Part shown: one piece after another, positions 44,901-53,353 of the stretch
Numbering within the stretch: the first letter of the stretch is position 1
How the letters are laid out: each line of letters starts with the position of its first letter
Source: Georgenia_B sunbinii
GTDB lineage: Bacteria; Actinomycetota; Actinomycetes; Actinomycetales; Actinomycetaceae
Reading direction: 5' to 3' (one strand)
Assembly (NCBI RefSeq): GCF_036421855.1
Contig: NZ_JAZGOK010000003.1
Length of the DNA stretch: 64,000 nt
Position numbers and translations under genes: made by a program
The notes under the pieces: generated by a model
What the model was told of the DNA's origin: nothing
What the model saw: the letters and a program-made list of their open reading frames with translations, nothing else
The model's database searches: none

Positions 44901-46228
44901 CGCAGTGGTCGGAGGTGGCACCGGCGCCGTTCGGTGCGCCGTCGTTCCGGGAGTCCTTCAAGGCCACGGTGCGGATGCTGCGGGACGTCGAAATCCCCGA
45001 CGATGCGTGGGACGACGAGCGTCTGCCGCCCCACCTGCGGATGAACTTCCGGGTGGTCGACGGCGACGGCAAGGTGCTCGGCGAGGGCACCTCGCTGGCT
45101 GCCCTCCAACGGCGGCTCGCCGCGCAGACGCAGCACGCGGTGCGCAGCGCGGTCAAGAGCGCGGTCCAGATCGCCATGGAGGAGGCCAGTCGTGACGCAG
45201 GTCCCGGTGCCGGGCAGGTCGCGCGGCGCGGGGACGACGCGAGCGGGGGCGGCACGGCGGCTGCCCGCGACGCCGGGCCGGTGGCGCCCGGGAGCTCCGC
45301 GGTGCCGGCCGGGTTCGCCGAGCAGCGCGGCCTCACCGGCTGGCCGGACCTGCCCGACGGCGTCATCCCGCGGCAGATCGAGTCGGTCGGCCCGCAGGGG
45401 CTGCTCGTTCGCGGGTACCCGGCGCTGACCACCCAGGTCGCCGGCCCGGCCGCGGGCCGGGTCGACCTCGTCGTGCTCGCCGACGCCGGGGAGCAGGTCC
45501 GCGGCCACCGGCGCGGCGTGCGCCACCTGCTGCTCGCCGAGACGGCACTGGCGACGCCGAGGGTGACCACCCGGTGGACCGGCCGGGAGGCGCTCTCGCT
45601 GGCCGCCAGCCCGTACCGCGACACCGCTGCGCTGGTGCGTGACGTGCAGCTGGCCGCGGTGACGGCGATCGCCGACGAGTGGGTGGCCCGCGGCGCCGGC
45701 GAGCCGATGGACGCGACGGCGTACGGCGAGCTGCGCACCGCGGTGCGCGCCGACCTGGAGGAGCGGGTCTACCGGATCATCGGGCAGCTGGTGGCGACCC
45801 TTGACGCGTATCGCGGGCTCGAGGCCGCGATCCGCGATGCGACGTCGATGTTCCTGCTCAACACGCTCACCGACGTCCGGGACCAGGCGGCCCGGCTGGT
45901 GTTCCCCGGCTTCGTCTCGGCCACTCCGGCCGACCGGCTCGTCCACCTGCCCCGCTACCTGCGGGCCGCCCAGCGCCGCATCGAGCGCGCGCAGGACAAC
46001 GTCCACCAGGACACGAACCTCGCGTGGCAGGTCGGCGAGGTCGAGGACGAGTACCAGGCCGCCGTCGACGCCGCCCGGCACGCCACCGCCGGGCCCGACC
46101 GCGACGCGACGCTCACCGAGGTCCGGTGGCTGATCGAGGAGCTGCGGGTCAGCCTCTTCGCCCAGCAGCTGGGCACGCCGACGAAGGTCTCGGTCAAGCG
46201 CCTGCAGAAGCTGCTGCGCTCGGCCTGA
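41936..46228 (+). CDS. hrpA: ATP-dependent RNA helicase HrpA
   Basis: A 1430-residue DEAH-box helicase. Motif I is IVAGETGSGKTTQLPKIC, motif II DEAHERSLNIDF, motif III VITSATIDSARF, and motif VI QRSGRCGRVADG; the HA2, OB-fold and long DUF3418 C-terminal regions follow (AVKSAVQIAMEEA ... WLIEELRVSLFAQQLGTPTK). Full length for the family. It unwinds structured RNA and is linked in E. coli to ribosome rescue and mRNA processing. The GTG at 41936 begins 50 bases from the divergent malate synthase gene. A toxin remnant starts at its stop codon. Confidence 0.94.
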   Translation: MSSVENVAAAGDRQPRGDRRPAGAGQRRRGGGRGRTGTRRPREHRGFTEEQLAARRAALPTITYPEQLPVSARREEIAEAIAQNQVVIVAGETGSGKTTQLPKICLELGRGITGQIGHTQPRRIAARTVAERIAEELGVQLGGAVGYQVRFTDEVGPTTLVKLMTDGILLAEIQRDPMLRQYDTIIVDEAHERSLNIDFILGYLAQLLPRRPDLKVVITSATIDSARFAAHFSAPPPVDDGERVPAPVVEVSGRTFPVELRYRPLVPDLEEDDGGTSAPAATDADALDQPTAICRAVDELVAEGPGDILVFLSGEREIRDTEVALAEHLGPRYLGRGDADRPGVIEVVPLYARLSAAEQHRVFRTSRHRRVVLATNVAETSLTVPGIRYVVDPGTARISRYSSRTKVQRLPIEPVSQASANQRSGRCGRVADGIAIRLYSRADFESRPEYTEPEILRTSLASVILQMASLGLGDIERFPFVDMPDTRAVRDGIQLLTEIGALDGGQPAADGGPRLTPVGRQLARLPIDPRLGRMLLEAEKLGCAAEVMVIVAALSLQDVRERPADHQQAADEKHRRFTDPTSDFLAYLNLWRYLRIQQRDLSGSAFRRLCRAEFLNYLRVREWQDVVTQLRQLAKPLGLTMRPLSLPSTAETAGDPVGAALALGQSADTPSADAIHQAMLVGLLSNLGSYDERRREYLGARGTRFVAWPGSGLARKRYEWVMAAELVETSRLFARTIARIQPSWVEPAAAHLVKKVHSEPHWSTKQGAAMVHEKVLLYGMTLVADRTVLLASVDDADSRALAREMFIRHALVEGQWRTHHKFFAHNRAMLEEVAELENRTRRRDLVLDENGLYDFYDERLPDSAVSARHFDSWWKKQRHEQPELLTFTRELLLGERSDVSAGDFPDTWQQGDLTLPLTYQFEPGTAADGVTLHVPISVLGRLRPDGFDWMVPGLLPELTVATIRALPKKVRVQLVPAPDVAAEVLTMLPQWSEVAPAPFGAPSFRESFKATVRMLRDVEIPDDAWDDERLPPHLRMNFRVVDGDGKVLGEGTSLAALQRRLAAQTQHAVRSAVKSAVQIAMEEASRDAGPGAGQVARRGDDASGGGTAAARDAGPVAPGSSAVPAGFAEQRGLTGWPDLPDGVIPRQIESVGPQGLLVRGYPALTTQVAGPAAGRVDLVVLADAGEQVRGHRRGVRHLLLAETALATPRVTTRWTGREALSLAASPYRDTAALVRDVQLAAVTAIADEWVARGAGEPMDATAYGELRTAVRADLEERVYRIIGQLVATLDAYRGLEAAIRDATSMFLLNTLTDVRDQAARLVFPGFVSATPADRLVHLPRYLRAAQRRIERAQDNVHQDTNLAWQVGEVEDEYQAAVDAARHATAGPDRDATLTEVRWLIEELRVSLFAQQLGTPTKVSVKRLQKLLRSA

Positions 46229-46344
46229 GCTACCGGATCGAGCTGAGGCCGGCGGCGCTTCGGGCCCTCTACACCGTGGACGACGGCGTCCTTCTCGTCG
46301 TCGTCGTGACCCTTGGTCATCGCAGTGACGTCTACGGACGTTGA
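46228..46344 (+). pseudogene. RelE/ParE-family toxin remnant with internal deletion
   Basis: The frame reads SYRIELRPAALRAL directly joined to YTVDDGVLLVVVVTLGHRSD, then VYGR and TGA. These are the first strand/helix and the last strands of a RelE toxin; the middle 45 or so residues, with the helices and catalytic basic residues, are missing in frame. No start codon exists before it, because the frame begins inside the hrpA stop region. It is dead, and probably marks an old deletion between hrpA and the Phd remnant. Confidence 0.7.
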
Positions 46345-46366
46345 CGGCGGTGGGACCTGCAGCTCC

Positions 46367-46655
46367 TCATCGCGCAGCTCGACCTGCGCGAACTGTCGCG
46401 ACAAGCTCCTCCGCGGGCCCGGAGCTGAGGACCGGCCGCGGAACCGGCTTGCTGCGGGCGTCGTCGAGCAGGGCAACCGATGCGGTCGGCCTGACGCCAT
46501 GCCTCTGGGGCGCGGCGAGCCCTGAGGGCGTCGGGACGAACGAGCACGGCGACAACACGCCCGTGCCGGGTGATCGCAACCTCTTCGCCCGCTTCCACCC
46601 GGTCCAGCTGGGCGGGAAGAGTCTGACGTGCGACGCTCGCACTGATCGTGACCAT
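46367..46655 (-). pseudogene. Phd/YefM-family antitoxin, frameshifted
   Basis: The first 59 codons from ATG 46655 are a good Phd antitoxin N-terminus: MVTISASVARQTLPAQLDRV, EAGEEVAITRHGRVVAVLV, ALRARRAPEAWRQADRI. The continuation that looks coding (SVALLDDARSKPVPRPVLSS, GPAEELVATVRAGRAAR, TGA at 46367) lies in another frame. The shift must be near 46484-46495. No toxin frame follows. Either a true frameshift or a sequencing error; the nearby assembly scar at 46928 makes an error credible. Confidence 0.65.
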
Positions 46656-46724
46656 GCCGTCACCGTACGCTCACGTACAACACTGCACGGTCTGCCGTGC
46701 GCCGGACTGGACAGGGGACGGTAG

Positions 46725-46763
46725 GGCTGCGTCGCGGGCGCCCTCCACGCCCGCGACGCAGCC
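46725..46763 (-). terminator. Hairpin terminator after the FtsX permease gene
   Basis: GGCTGCGTCGCGGGCG (46725-46740) is perfectly inverted at 46748-46763 around a 7-base loop, 17 bases past the true stop codon at 46780. Confidence 0.8.
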
Positions 46764-46779
46764 AGTTGGGGGTCGCGGG

Positions 46780-49663
46780 CTATCCCGCGATGCGGCGCAC
46801 CATGGGCAGCCGGGAGCGGGTGAACAGCCAGGCGGCGCCCATCGCCACCAGCGGCACGCCGAGTCCGATGGCGGCCACTGCCGGCCACGGGATGACCAGC
46901 TGCCAGAGCGGGTCCACCCGGCCCCACNCGGGTGAACAGCCAGGCGGCGCCCATCGCCACCAGCGGCACGCCGAGTCCGATGGCGGCCACTGCCGGCCAC
47001 GGGATGACCAGCTGCCAGAGCGGGTCCACCCGGCCCCACTGGTGGCGCATCGCTGTGACGATGACGGCGGCGAGCAGCAGTCCGGTCCCGGCGCCGATCA
47101 CCCCACCGATGAGGGTGAGGACGCCGGCCTGGGCCGCCGCGATCCGCCGTCGGATCCCCGGCGAGGCGCCGACGGCCGCCAGGGTGGCCAGGTCGGGCCT
47201 CGTCTCGGTCTGTGCCAGCGCGATGCTCATCATCGTTGCGCCCAGACCGACGACGAGGGCCGCAGCCACGACGATCCACACCGCGAGGGACTCATTACCG
47301 GGGCCACGCTCGACGCCGACGTAGGCCATGGTGTCGAGCTCGTAGGCGGCGTCGTAGGCAGCCGTCTCCTCGCCCTCGGTCGGCATTCGGGAGGTCGAGG
47401 CCAGCAGGCCGACGTCCTCGGTGTGCAGGCCGAGCTCCTCGACCACCTGGGGAGGGAAGACCATGGCGAACACGTCGAACATGCCGTTGCTGCCGAGATC
47501 AGCTGCGGTGGCAGGCAGCTCGTAGGTGTCGACCACCCTGACCTCCTCACCGTCGACGTAGCGCTCGTCGTCGAGGTGCACGGTGCCGTCGCGATGGATC
47601 GCGAGCTCGCTGGGGACCACGACTCGTCCCGCTGCAAGCGCCGCAGCAGCCTCCTCGGCACCCGGGAATCCGAGGCTCGTCATCAGGGTGCCGTCGTCGA
47701 CGAGCACCGCACCCGAGAGCCGGGACACGAGCGTCTGCGTTCCCGACCACGCCGACTGCTGGCACCGTGGGTCGTCAGCGTGCTCGAGGAGCTCGGCGGT
47801 GCCCGGGCTGCTGAGCTCGTCCAGCGGGCACGCGTCGCCGCCGGGCCATCTGGTGAGGAAGAAGGCTGCCTCGTCGGCGGACGCGGCATCGTCGGGATCG
47901 ATGAGCGAGGCCATGGCCACGGTGTGCACGGCCTCGACCGGGAGTGTGGCGTGCACGATGCTCGACAGAGCCGTGAGCTGGTCAGCAGTCACGGCCGCGT
48001 CGGACTCGAAGGGGAGGATTCCTGCGATGACCGTGCCCTCGGGCCCTGCGGCCATGTACGTCGCGTCTCGGTGCGCCTCGGAGGACGCAATGAAGCCGGC
48101 TCCGGCAGTGGCGCCCGCGAGCGCCGCGATGATGGCCGCAACCGCCGGCGCGGTCCGGGACCGCTGCCGGGACGCGTCGCGCAGCGCGAAGCGTCCCGCG
48201 AGTCCCAGGCGCGGCGCCAGCCGGGCCACCAGCGCGACGATCGCGCCGGCCGTGGCCACGATCCCGATCTCCAGCGCGACGACGCCGCCCACGACGAGGA
48301 AGGGTTGCGACGCGCTCGCCCCGACGATGGCCACCGCGACGCCGGCGCCGGCGAGCACCGCACCGATGATCGCCACCCGGCGGCGCGGACGGGCCTCGGC
48401 GCGACGGCCGGCGAGCGCGGCCACGACGTCGAGCCGGCCGGCGCGCCGAGCCGGCAACCAGGCGGCGGCCGTGGCGATGAGGGTTCCCAGGGCGATGACC
48501 GCCGGCAGCACGAGCCAGGGAATCCGGAGCGCCGGGAAGGTGAGCGGCCAAACGAGGTTGACGCCCCAGACCGCGAGGACGGCGACGCCCAGCCCGAGCA
48601 CCACGGCGAGCGTCGAAGCCGCCAGCCCGATCGTGACACCACCGAGCAGAACGACCCGACGCAGCGTTCGGGCATCGCCACCGACGGCCGCGATCATCGC
48701 GAGCTGACGCTGGTTGCGCTGGGCGCCCACGGCGAAGGCGGGGCCGATGAGCAGGATCGCCTCGACGAGCACGATGGCGGCGACGGCACCGACGACCGCA
48801 ACGACACCGGCGTCGGTGCCGCCCATATCCGGGCCGCCGTGCCAGGTATCCGGGTTGAGCACGACGTGCCGGCTCAGCACCGGCGAGCCGATGGCATTGA
48901 GCTGTTCGACATGCGCGGCGGTGACGGGACTGTCGCCGAAGACGTACCAACGCACCTGCCGCTCGCTCCTCCCGCTCTGCGTGCCGTCCGGCACCGCGGG
49001 CAGCGTGCCGGTCAGCGCGAGGGCGGCGTCCGTCGCCGCACCGGCTTCGAGGACGCCTGCAACCGTGCCGGTGAGCGGCTCGTCGAGGCCCAGGTCGATC
49101 GTCAGGGCGTCCCCGACCTCCACCGAGAAGGTCTCGGCGGTGTCCTGACCGACGAGGAACTCACCGGGAGATCGGGGCAGTGCGCCGGAGGTCAGCGGTG
49201 CCGTGACGAGGTCGGCGAGCCGGTCCTCGGGCAGCTCGAGGACCTCGGCGTGGGACGGCCGGGAGCGCGCCTCGCTCGTCGCCATCCCGCCGTCGGCCGT
49301 CGCCCGCACCAGCTCGGCGTCAGCCGGCAGTATCGCGGCGATCGCGCGCTCGTGCTCGACGTCGCTCGGCGGATCGGAGTCGTCGCCTCCACCGCCCATC
49401 GGCCCGTACTGCCCGAGCACACCCTGGTCGACCTCGCCGGCCCAGCGCGCGCCGATCTCGGCCTGGGCAACATCCCCGAGCCGGCTGGCGACGATCTGCT
49501 CAGGAGTCGGTTCCCCGGAGTTCAGCAGCGTGCCGCCGGCGGTACCGACGAGCAGCGGCAGCCCGATCATGGTGGCCACGAGCGCGGTGCGGCCCTTGGC
49601 CCGCCGGGCGTCGCGCGCCGCGATACGGGCGGCGGCCCGGAGCGCGACGAGCCGGCGCGCCAT
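46780..49663 (-). CDS. FtsX-like ABC transporter permease (reading frame broken by an assembly duplication)
   Basis: A large permease with two FtsX/MacB modules: N-terminal helix GRTALVATMIGLPLLVGTAG, a first core (VEAILLIGPAFAVGAQRNQRQLAMIAAVGG), a second (LAVWIVVAAALVVGLGATMM, ETRPDLATLAAVGASPGIRR), and extracytoplasmic regions between them. Near the 3' end 111 bp are duplicated around an N at 46928. Removing one copy plus the N (112 bases) restores a frame ending GVPLVAMGAAWLFTRSRLPM, VRRIAG and TAG at 46780, giving about 923 residues. ATG 49663 overlaps the ATPase stop by one base. With the ATPase and PadR it forms an exporter operon, probably for a drug, peptide or lipid. Confidence 0.85.
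46817..47039. other. 111-bp exact duplication around an N: contig-joining artefact
   Basis: Bases 46817-46927 and 46929-47039 are identical and separated by the only ambiguous base in the window (46928). The total of 112 extra bases is not a multiple of three and destroys the permease frame, which is restored on removing them. This is what results when two contigs with overlapping ends are joined by a placeholder. Confidence 0.92.
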
Positions 49664-50406
49664 CAGTGCCCGTCCGCGGTGGTCAGCAAGGACTCCGGCT
49701 CGGCCGGGTCGCCGGTGGAATCGATGACCACGCCGTCGCGCAGGAAGATCGTGCGGTCCGCCCAGGCAGCGTGGCGTGCCTCGTGGGTGACCAGCAGGCC
49801 GCCCGCGCCAGCGTCGATGCGTGCCCGCAGCAGGCGCAGCACGTCCTCGCCGGTGGTGGAGTCCAGCGCACCGGTCGGCTCGTCGGCGAGGATGAGACGG
49901 CGCGGTCCGACGACCGCGCGGGCGATGGCCACCCGCTGGCACTGCCCGCCGGACATCTCGTCGGGGAAGCGGCCGGAGAGCTCGGCGAGACCGACCTCCT
50001 CCAGCGCCGCCGTCGCCTCCGCGCGGGCGCTGCGTAGCGCCACGCCGTCGAGCTCGCGGGGCAGCGAGATGTTCTCCAGCGCGGTGAGCGCGGGGATGAG
50101 GTTGAAGTCCTGGAAGACGTAGCCGATGGAGCGCCGTCGGAGCTTCGCGCGTGCCTGCTGGTCGAGCGAGGTCAGCTCGTGACGGCCGAGGTTCACCGTT
50201 CCGGCGGTGGGTGTGTCGAGCCCGCCGGCGATGTTGAGCAGCGTCGACTTCCCGGAGCCGGAGGCACCCATGATCGCCACCAGCTCGCCGATGCGGATGT
50301 CCAGGTCCACGTCGCGCAGGGCGTGCACGGCCGTGGGACCGTCGCCGTGCACCCGGCCGACACCGCGCAGGCTCAGCAGGACGGGCCTGGCATCGGGTGT
50401 GCTCAT
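49663..50406 (-). CDS. ABC transporter ATP-binding protein (MacB/LolD type)
   Basis: A 247-residue ATPase partner of the FtsX permease. Walker A is MGASGSGKSTLLNIAGG, the Q-loop FQDFNLIPALTALEN, the signature MSGGQCQRVAIARA, Walker B RLILADEPTGALDS, and the H-loop LLVTHEARHAAW. Spacing is that of the MacB/LolD subfamily, which drives mechanotransmission through FtsX proteins rather than uptake. ATG 50406 overlaps the padR stop by four bases (ATGA), and its own stop overlaps the permease start. Confidence 0.94.
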   Translation of the reverse strand: MSTPDARPVLLSLRGVGRVHGDGPTAVHALRDVDLDIRIGELVAIMGASGSGKSTLLNIAGGLDTPTAGTVNLGRHELTSLDQQARAKLRRRSIGYVFQDFNLIPALTALENISLPRELDGVALRSARAEATAALEEVGLAELSGRFPDEMSGGQCQRVAIARAVVGPRRLILADEPTGALDSTTGEDVLRLLRARIDAGAGGLLVTHEARHAAWADRTIFLRDGVVIDSTGDPAEPESLLTTADGH

Positions 50407-50996
50407 CGCCGTGCCTCTTGGTCCTGTCGCGACGACGGGCTCACGTCGGCCGCGCCCTGCTCTGCCGTTCGTTGATCCGGTGCCGTCCGAGCGGCTCGGG
50501 CGACCTTCGCCTCGACGTGGTCGAGCCAGCGGATCTCTGCCTCGAGGGCAAAGATGAGGTGGTCGAGCACCAGGCCCCACGCGAGGTCGTCGCCGGCGGT
50601 GCGGTGCAGCCGGGTGTACTCGTGAAGCGAGCGCATCGACTCGCGGCGCTGGCGCTGGACCAGGTCGACGACGTCGACTCCCGGCGCGGCAGCGGCCAGC
50701 GCGAGCTTGATGACGAGCTCGTCACGGGCCGGCGCCCCCCGCTCCACGGGCGTCGTCCACCATGCGGCTGCGGCCTCGCGCCCGGCAGTGGTGAGCCCGA
50801 AGCGCTCGACGTCGCTCCCCTCACCGGCGAGCGCCTCGACCAGGCCGTCGCGGGCGAGGCGCTGCACCGTCGTGTAGACCTGCCCGATGTTGAGCGGCCA
50901 GGTGCTCCCGGTGCGCTCCTCGAACTGCTGCTTGAGCTGGTAGGTGTGCATCGGCTCCTCTGCGAGGAGGGCGAGCAGACCGTGCCGGACCGACAT
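50403..50996 (-). CDS. PadR-family transcriptional regulator
   Basis: A 197-residue repressor. The PadR winged helix is MSVRHGLLALLAEEPMHTYQ, LKQQFEERTGSTWPLNIGQV, YTTVQRLARDGLVEA; the C-terminal helical dimerisation domain follows (DLVQRQRRESMRSLHEYTRL). It heads the padR-ATPase-permease operon, an arrangement in which PadR proteins commonly repress their own exporter and release on binding a toxic ligand. Two near-palindromes with TTACTnAGTAA lie 13-49 bases upstream of its ATG. Confidence 0.92.
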   Translation of the reverse strand: MSVRHGLLALLAEEPMHTYQLKQQFEERTGSTWPLNIGQVYTTVQRLARDGLVEALAGEGSDVERFGLTTAGREAAAAWWTTPVERGAPARDELVIKLALAAAAPGVDVVDLVQRQRRESMRSLHEYTRLHRTAGDDLAWGLVLDHLIFALEAEIRWLDHVEAKVARAARTAPDQRTAEQGAADVSPSSRQDQEARR

Positions 50997-51008
50997 GTCA
51001 TCTCCGAT

Positions 51009-51045
51009 GGTTACTGAGTAATGTGTCAGAGGTTACTCAGTAACC
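51009..51045. promoter_or_regulatory. Paired PadR operator
   Basis: GGTTACTGAGTAA (51009-51021) and GGTTACTCAGTAACC (51031-51045, perfect arms around one base) are centred 23 bp apart, about two helical turns, so two dimers could bind one face. The sites lie 13-49 bases ahead of the padR start and 98-134 bases ahead of the divergent SpoIID-like gene. Confidence 0.75.
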
Positions 51046-51142
51046 TTTGCCTGTCAAGAACCGGCCCGCCGCGTCTTTTCCTACCGCCGGAGTACGCTCA
51101 GGTGCACGGCCGCCAGCCCGCCCACGAACGATCGAGACCGCC

Positions 51143-53068
51143 ATGCGCAGCTTCCGTCACCTCGTCTCCGCCGGCCTCGCCGCGCTCCTCGTCGGCGCCG
51201 TTCTCGTGGTGGCACCCGCTCCTGCCACCGCCGCCGAGACCTACCCGCGTCCCGCTTCCGGCTCCTGGGAGGTCCAGGGCCGCGGGTGGGGCCACGGCAT
51301 CGGGATGTCCCAGTGGGGCGCGCAGGGCGCCGCTCAGCAGGGGCTGAGCTACCGCCAGATCCTCGGGTTCTACTACCCCGGCACCAGCGTCGGCTCCGTG
51401 GGTAACAGCACGCTGGACGTGCGACTGATGGCTCACCAGAACACCGGGTCGGTGCAGCTCTGGGCGCCGGCGGGTGCGACGCAGATCAGGGTCGCCGGCG
51501 CGGGCAACACCACCCGCAGCTACCGGGGCGGCTTCATCACCGTCGATCGCGCGGAGGGCAACCGGTTCTGGGTGCGACACACGACGGCGTCCGGAGCCAA
51601 GGGACCGGAGCACGCCTTCACCGCGACCGAGCTGACCGTCACGGCACGAGACAACGACGGCGACAACCTCGGCGCCGTCGTCGGCTCCAGCTCCTCCCGG
51701 GGCACCTGGTACCGCGGCACCGTCCAGCTCGTGCGCGAGAACAGCACCCTGCTCGACGTCCGCAACCGCGTGGCGCTCGAGCAGTATCTGCGCGGCGTCG
51801 TGCCCCGCGAGGTGCCGGCGTCCTGGCACGGGCAGGCGCTGCGCGCGCAGGCCGTCGCCGCCCGCAGCTACGTGCTCGCCGAGATCGCCGGTAACTCCGC
51901 CGGCCTCACCTGCGACACCACCGCCTGCCAGGTCTACGGCGGCCGCGCCGTCGTCGACCGCGCCGGCAACGTCGTCACCGCCCACGACCACTCCCGCACG
52001 GACGACGCGATCGCTGACACCGGCGGCGAGGTGCGCAGGTACAACGGCGCCGTCGCCTTCACCCAGTTCTCCTCGACCAACGGCGGCTACTCCACACGGG
52101 GCAGCCAGCCCTACCTCGTGGCGAAGGCCGATCCCTACACCGGAACCGCCACCGGGGACACCCGCAGCCGGTGGACTGACCGGCTCCCCGTGAGCGCCGT
52201 CGAGGCGCACTGCCCGAGCAACGGGCGTCTCCAGGAGCTGGTCGTCACCAAGCGCGACGGCAACGGCGCCTGGGGCGGGCGGATCACCGAGGCCCAGGTG
52301 GTGTGCAGCACCGGCACGCAGACCGTCACCGGCACGAGCAACCTCCGGTTCGGGATGCTCCACCACTGGTGGCGGGTCACCCCGCCGCCCACCGGCTTCT
52401 TCATCTCCAACACCTTCGGCTCCGAGGCAGACGTCGTCTTCCAGTACGGCCGCGACACCGACGAGGTGCTCATCGGCGACTGGGACGGCAACCGCACCGA
52501 CACCATCACCGTGCGCCGGGGCGACGTCTTCCACGTGAGCAACAGGCTGCGCGCCGGCGGCGCCGACTACTCCCTGCGCTACGGCCGCCCCGACGACGTC
52601 ATCCTCGTCGGCGACTGGGACGGCGATGGCCGCGACACCCTCGCGGTGCGCCGCGGAAACGAGTACCACATCCGCAACGACAACCGGGGCGGACCGGCCC
52701 AGCAGGTCATCACCTACGGCCACGCCGGCGACGACGTGCTCGTCGGGGACTGGAACGGCGACGGCCGCGACACGCTCGCTATCCGCCGCGGACAGGAGTA
52801 CCACGTGAAGAACTCGCTGCGGGGCGGCGACGCCGACGCAGTGATCTACTACGGCCGCGCGAGCGACGACGTCCTCGTCGGCGACTGGGACGGCGACAGC
52901 CGCGACACCTTCGGGGTGCGCCGCGGCCGGGAGTACCACCTGAAGAACTCCATCAGCGGCGGCGACGCGGACCGCGTCGTCTCCTACGGCCGCCCCACCG
53001 ACGAGGTCCTCGTCGGCGACTGGGACGGCAACCGCACCGACACCCTCGGCCTACGCCGCCTCCAGTAG
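51143..53068 (+). CDS. Secreted SpoIID/LytB-domain protein with C-terminal GDWDGDG repeats
   Basis: A 641-residue exported protein. ATG 51143 opens a signal peptide (MRSFRHLVSAGLAALLVGAV, ending ATA). The SpoIID domain includes GRGWGHGIGMSQWGAQGAA with ILGFYYPGT, then LEQYLRGVVPREVPASWHGQ, LRAQAVAARSYVLAE, CQVYGGRAVVD and FSSTNGGYSTRG, so it may activate or act as a peptidoglycan amidase. Residues about 415-641 are five units of YGRxxDEVLxGDWDGD, DTLAVRRGxEYH and xNSLRGG, the same module as in the phosphoesterase at 12394. The repeats likely bind calcium and the cell wall. It converges on a monooxygenase gene across repeat array C. Confidence 0.9.
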   Translation: MRSFRHLVSAGLAALLVGAVLVVAPAPATAAETYPRPASGSWEVQGRGWGHGIGMSQWGAQGAAQQGLSYRQILGFYYPGTSVGSVGNSTLDVRLMAHQNTGSVQLWAPAGATQIRVAGAGNTTRSYRGGFITVDRAEGNRFWVRHTTASGAKGPEHAFTATELTVTARDNDGDNLGAVVGSSSSRGTWYRGTVQLVRENSTLLDVRNRVALEQYLRGVVPREVPASWHGQALRAQAVAARSYVLAEIAGNSAGLTCDTTACQVYGGRAVVDRAGNVVTAHDHSRTDDAIADTGGEVRRYNGAVAFTQFSSTNGGYSTRGSQPYLVAKADPYTGTATGDTRSRWTDRLPVSAVEAHCPSNGRLQELVVTKRDGNGAWGGRITEAQVVCSTGTQTVTGTSNLRFGMLHHWWRVTPPPTGFFISNTFGSEADVVFQYGRDTDEVLIGDWDGNRTDTITVRRGDVFHVSNRLRAGGADYSLRYGRPDDVILVGDWDGDGRDTLAVRRGNEYHIRNDNRGGPAQQVITYGHAGDDVLVGDWNGDGRDTLAIRRGQEYHVKNSLRGGDADAVIYYGRASDDVLVGDWDGDSRDTFGVRRGREYHLKNSISGGDADRVVSYGRPTDEVLVGDWDGNRTDTLGLRRLQ

Positions 53069-53088
53069 TCCCGCGCCCCCTCCTCACC

Positions 53089-53335
53089 GACAGCCGACTT
53101 GTCACCGACAGCCGACTTGTCGTCGACAGCGGGATTGTCCACGCCAGAATGTGTGGACAATCCCGCTGTCAGCGCTCGTGAGGGGCGGCGGCGGTCGACA
53201 ATCCCGCTCTCGGCGCAAGTGGGGCCGCGGCGGGTCGACAATCCCGCTGTCAGCGCACGTGAGGGGCGGCGGCGGGTCGACAATCCCGCTCTCGGCGCAA
53301 GTGGGGGCCAGCGGCGCGTCGACAATCCTGCTGTT
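53089..53335. repeat. Fold-back repeat array C between convergent genes
   Basis: Three left motifs at an 18-bp period (53089, 53107 GACAGCCGACTTGTC; 53125 GACAGCGGGATTGTC) face five inverted motifs at 53156, 53197, 53237, 53279 and 53321, spaced 40-42 bp. Right-arm motifs alternate GACAATCCCGCTGTC and GACAATCCCGCTCTC, with two alternating G-rich linkers (an 82-bp higher-order repeat). GACAGCGGGATTGTCCAC (53125-53142) pairs perfectly with 53153-53170 across a 10-base loop. The array lies between the stops at 53068 and 53354. Confidence 0.9.
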
Positions 53336-53353
53336 GGCGCGTGGGGTGGCTGG

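Noticed and set aside
46332..46380. A PIN or other toxin gene overlapping the Phd stop (ATGA)
   Set aside because: The ATG there leads to a 12-codon frame with no toxin motif, and other frames show none.
46817..47039. True tandem duplication inside the permease gene
   Set aside because: Copies are identical, separated by an N, and disrupt the frame; an assembly join explains all three points.
51143..52000. Circular permutation of the SpoIID domain
   Set aside because: The GHGxGMSQ motif precedes the LEQYLRGVVP motif, but this order is ordinary in actinobacterial SpoIID-type proteins.
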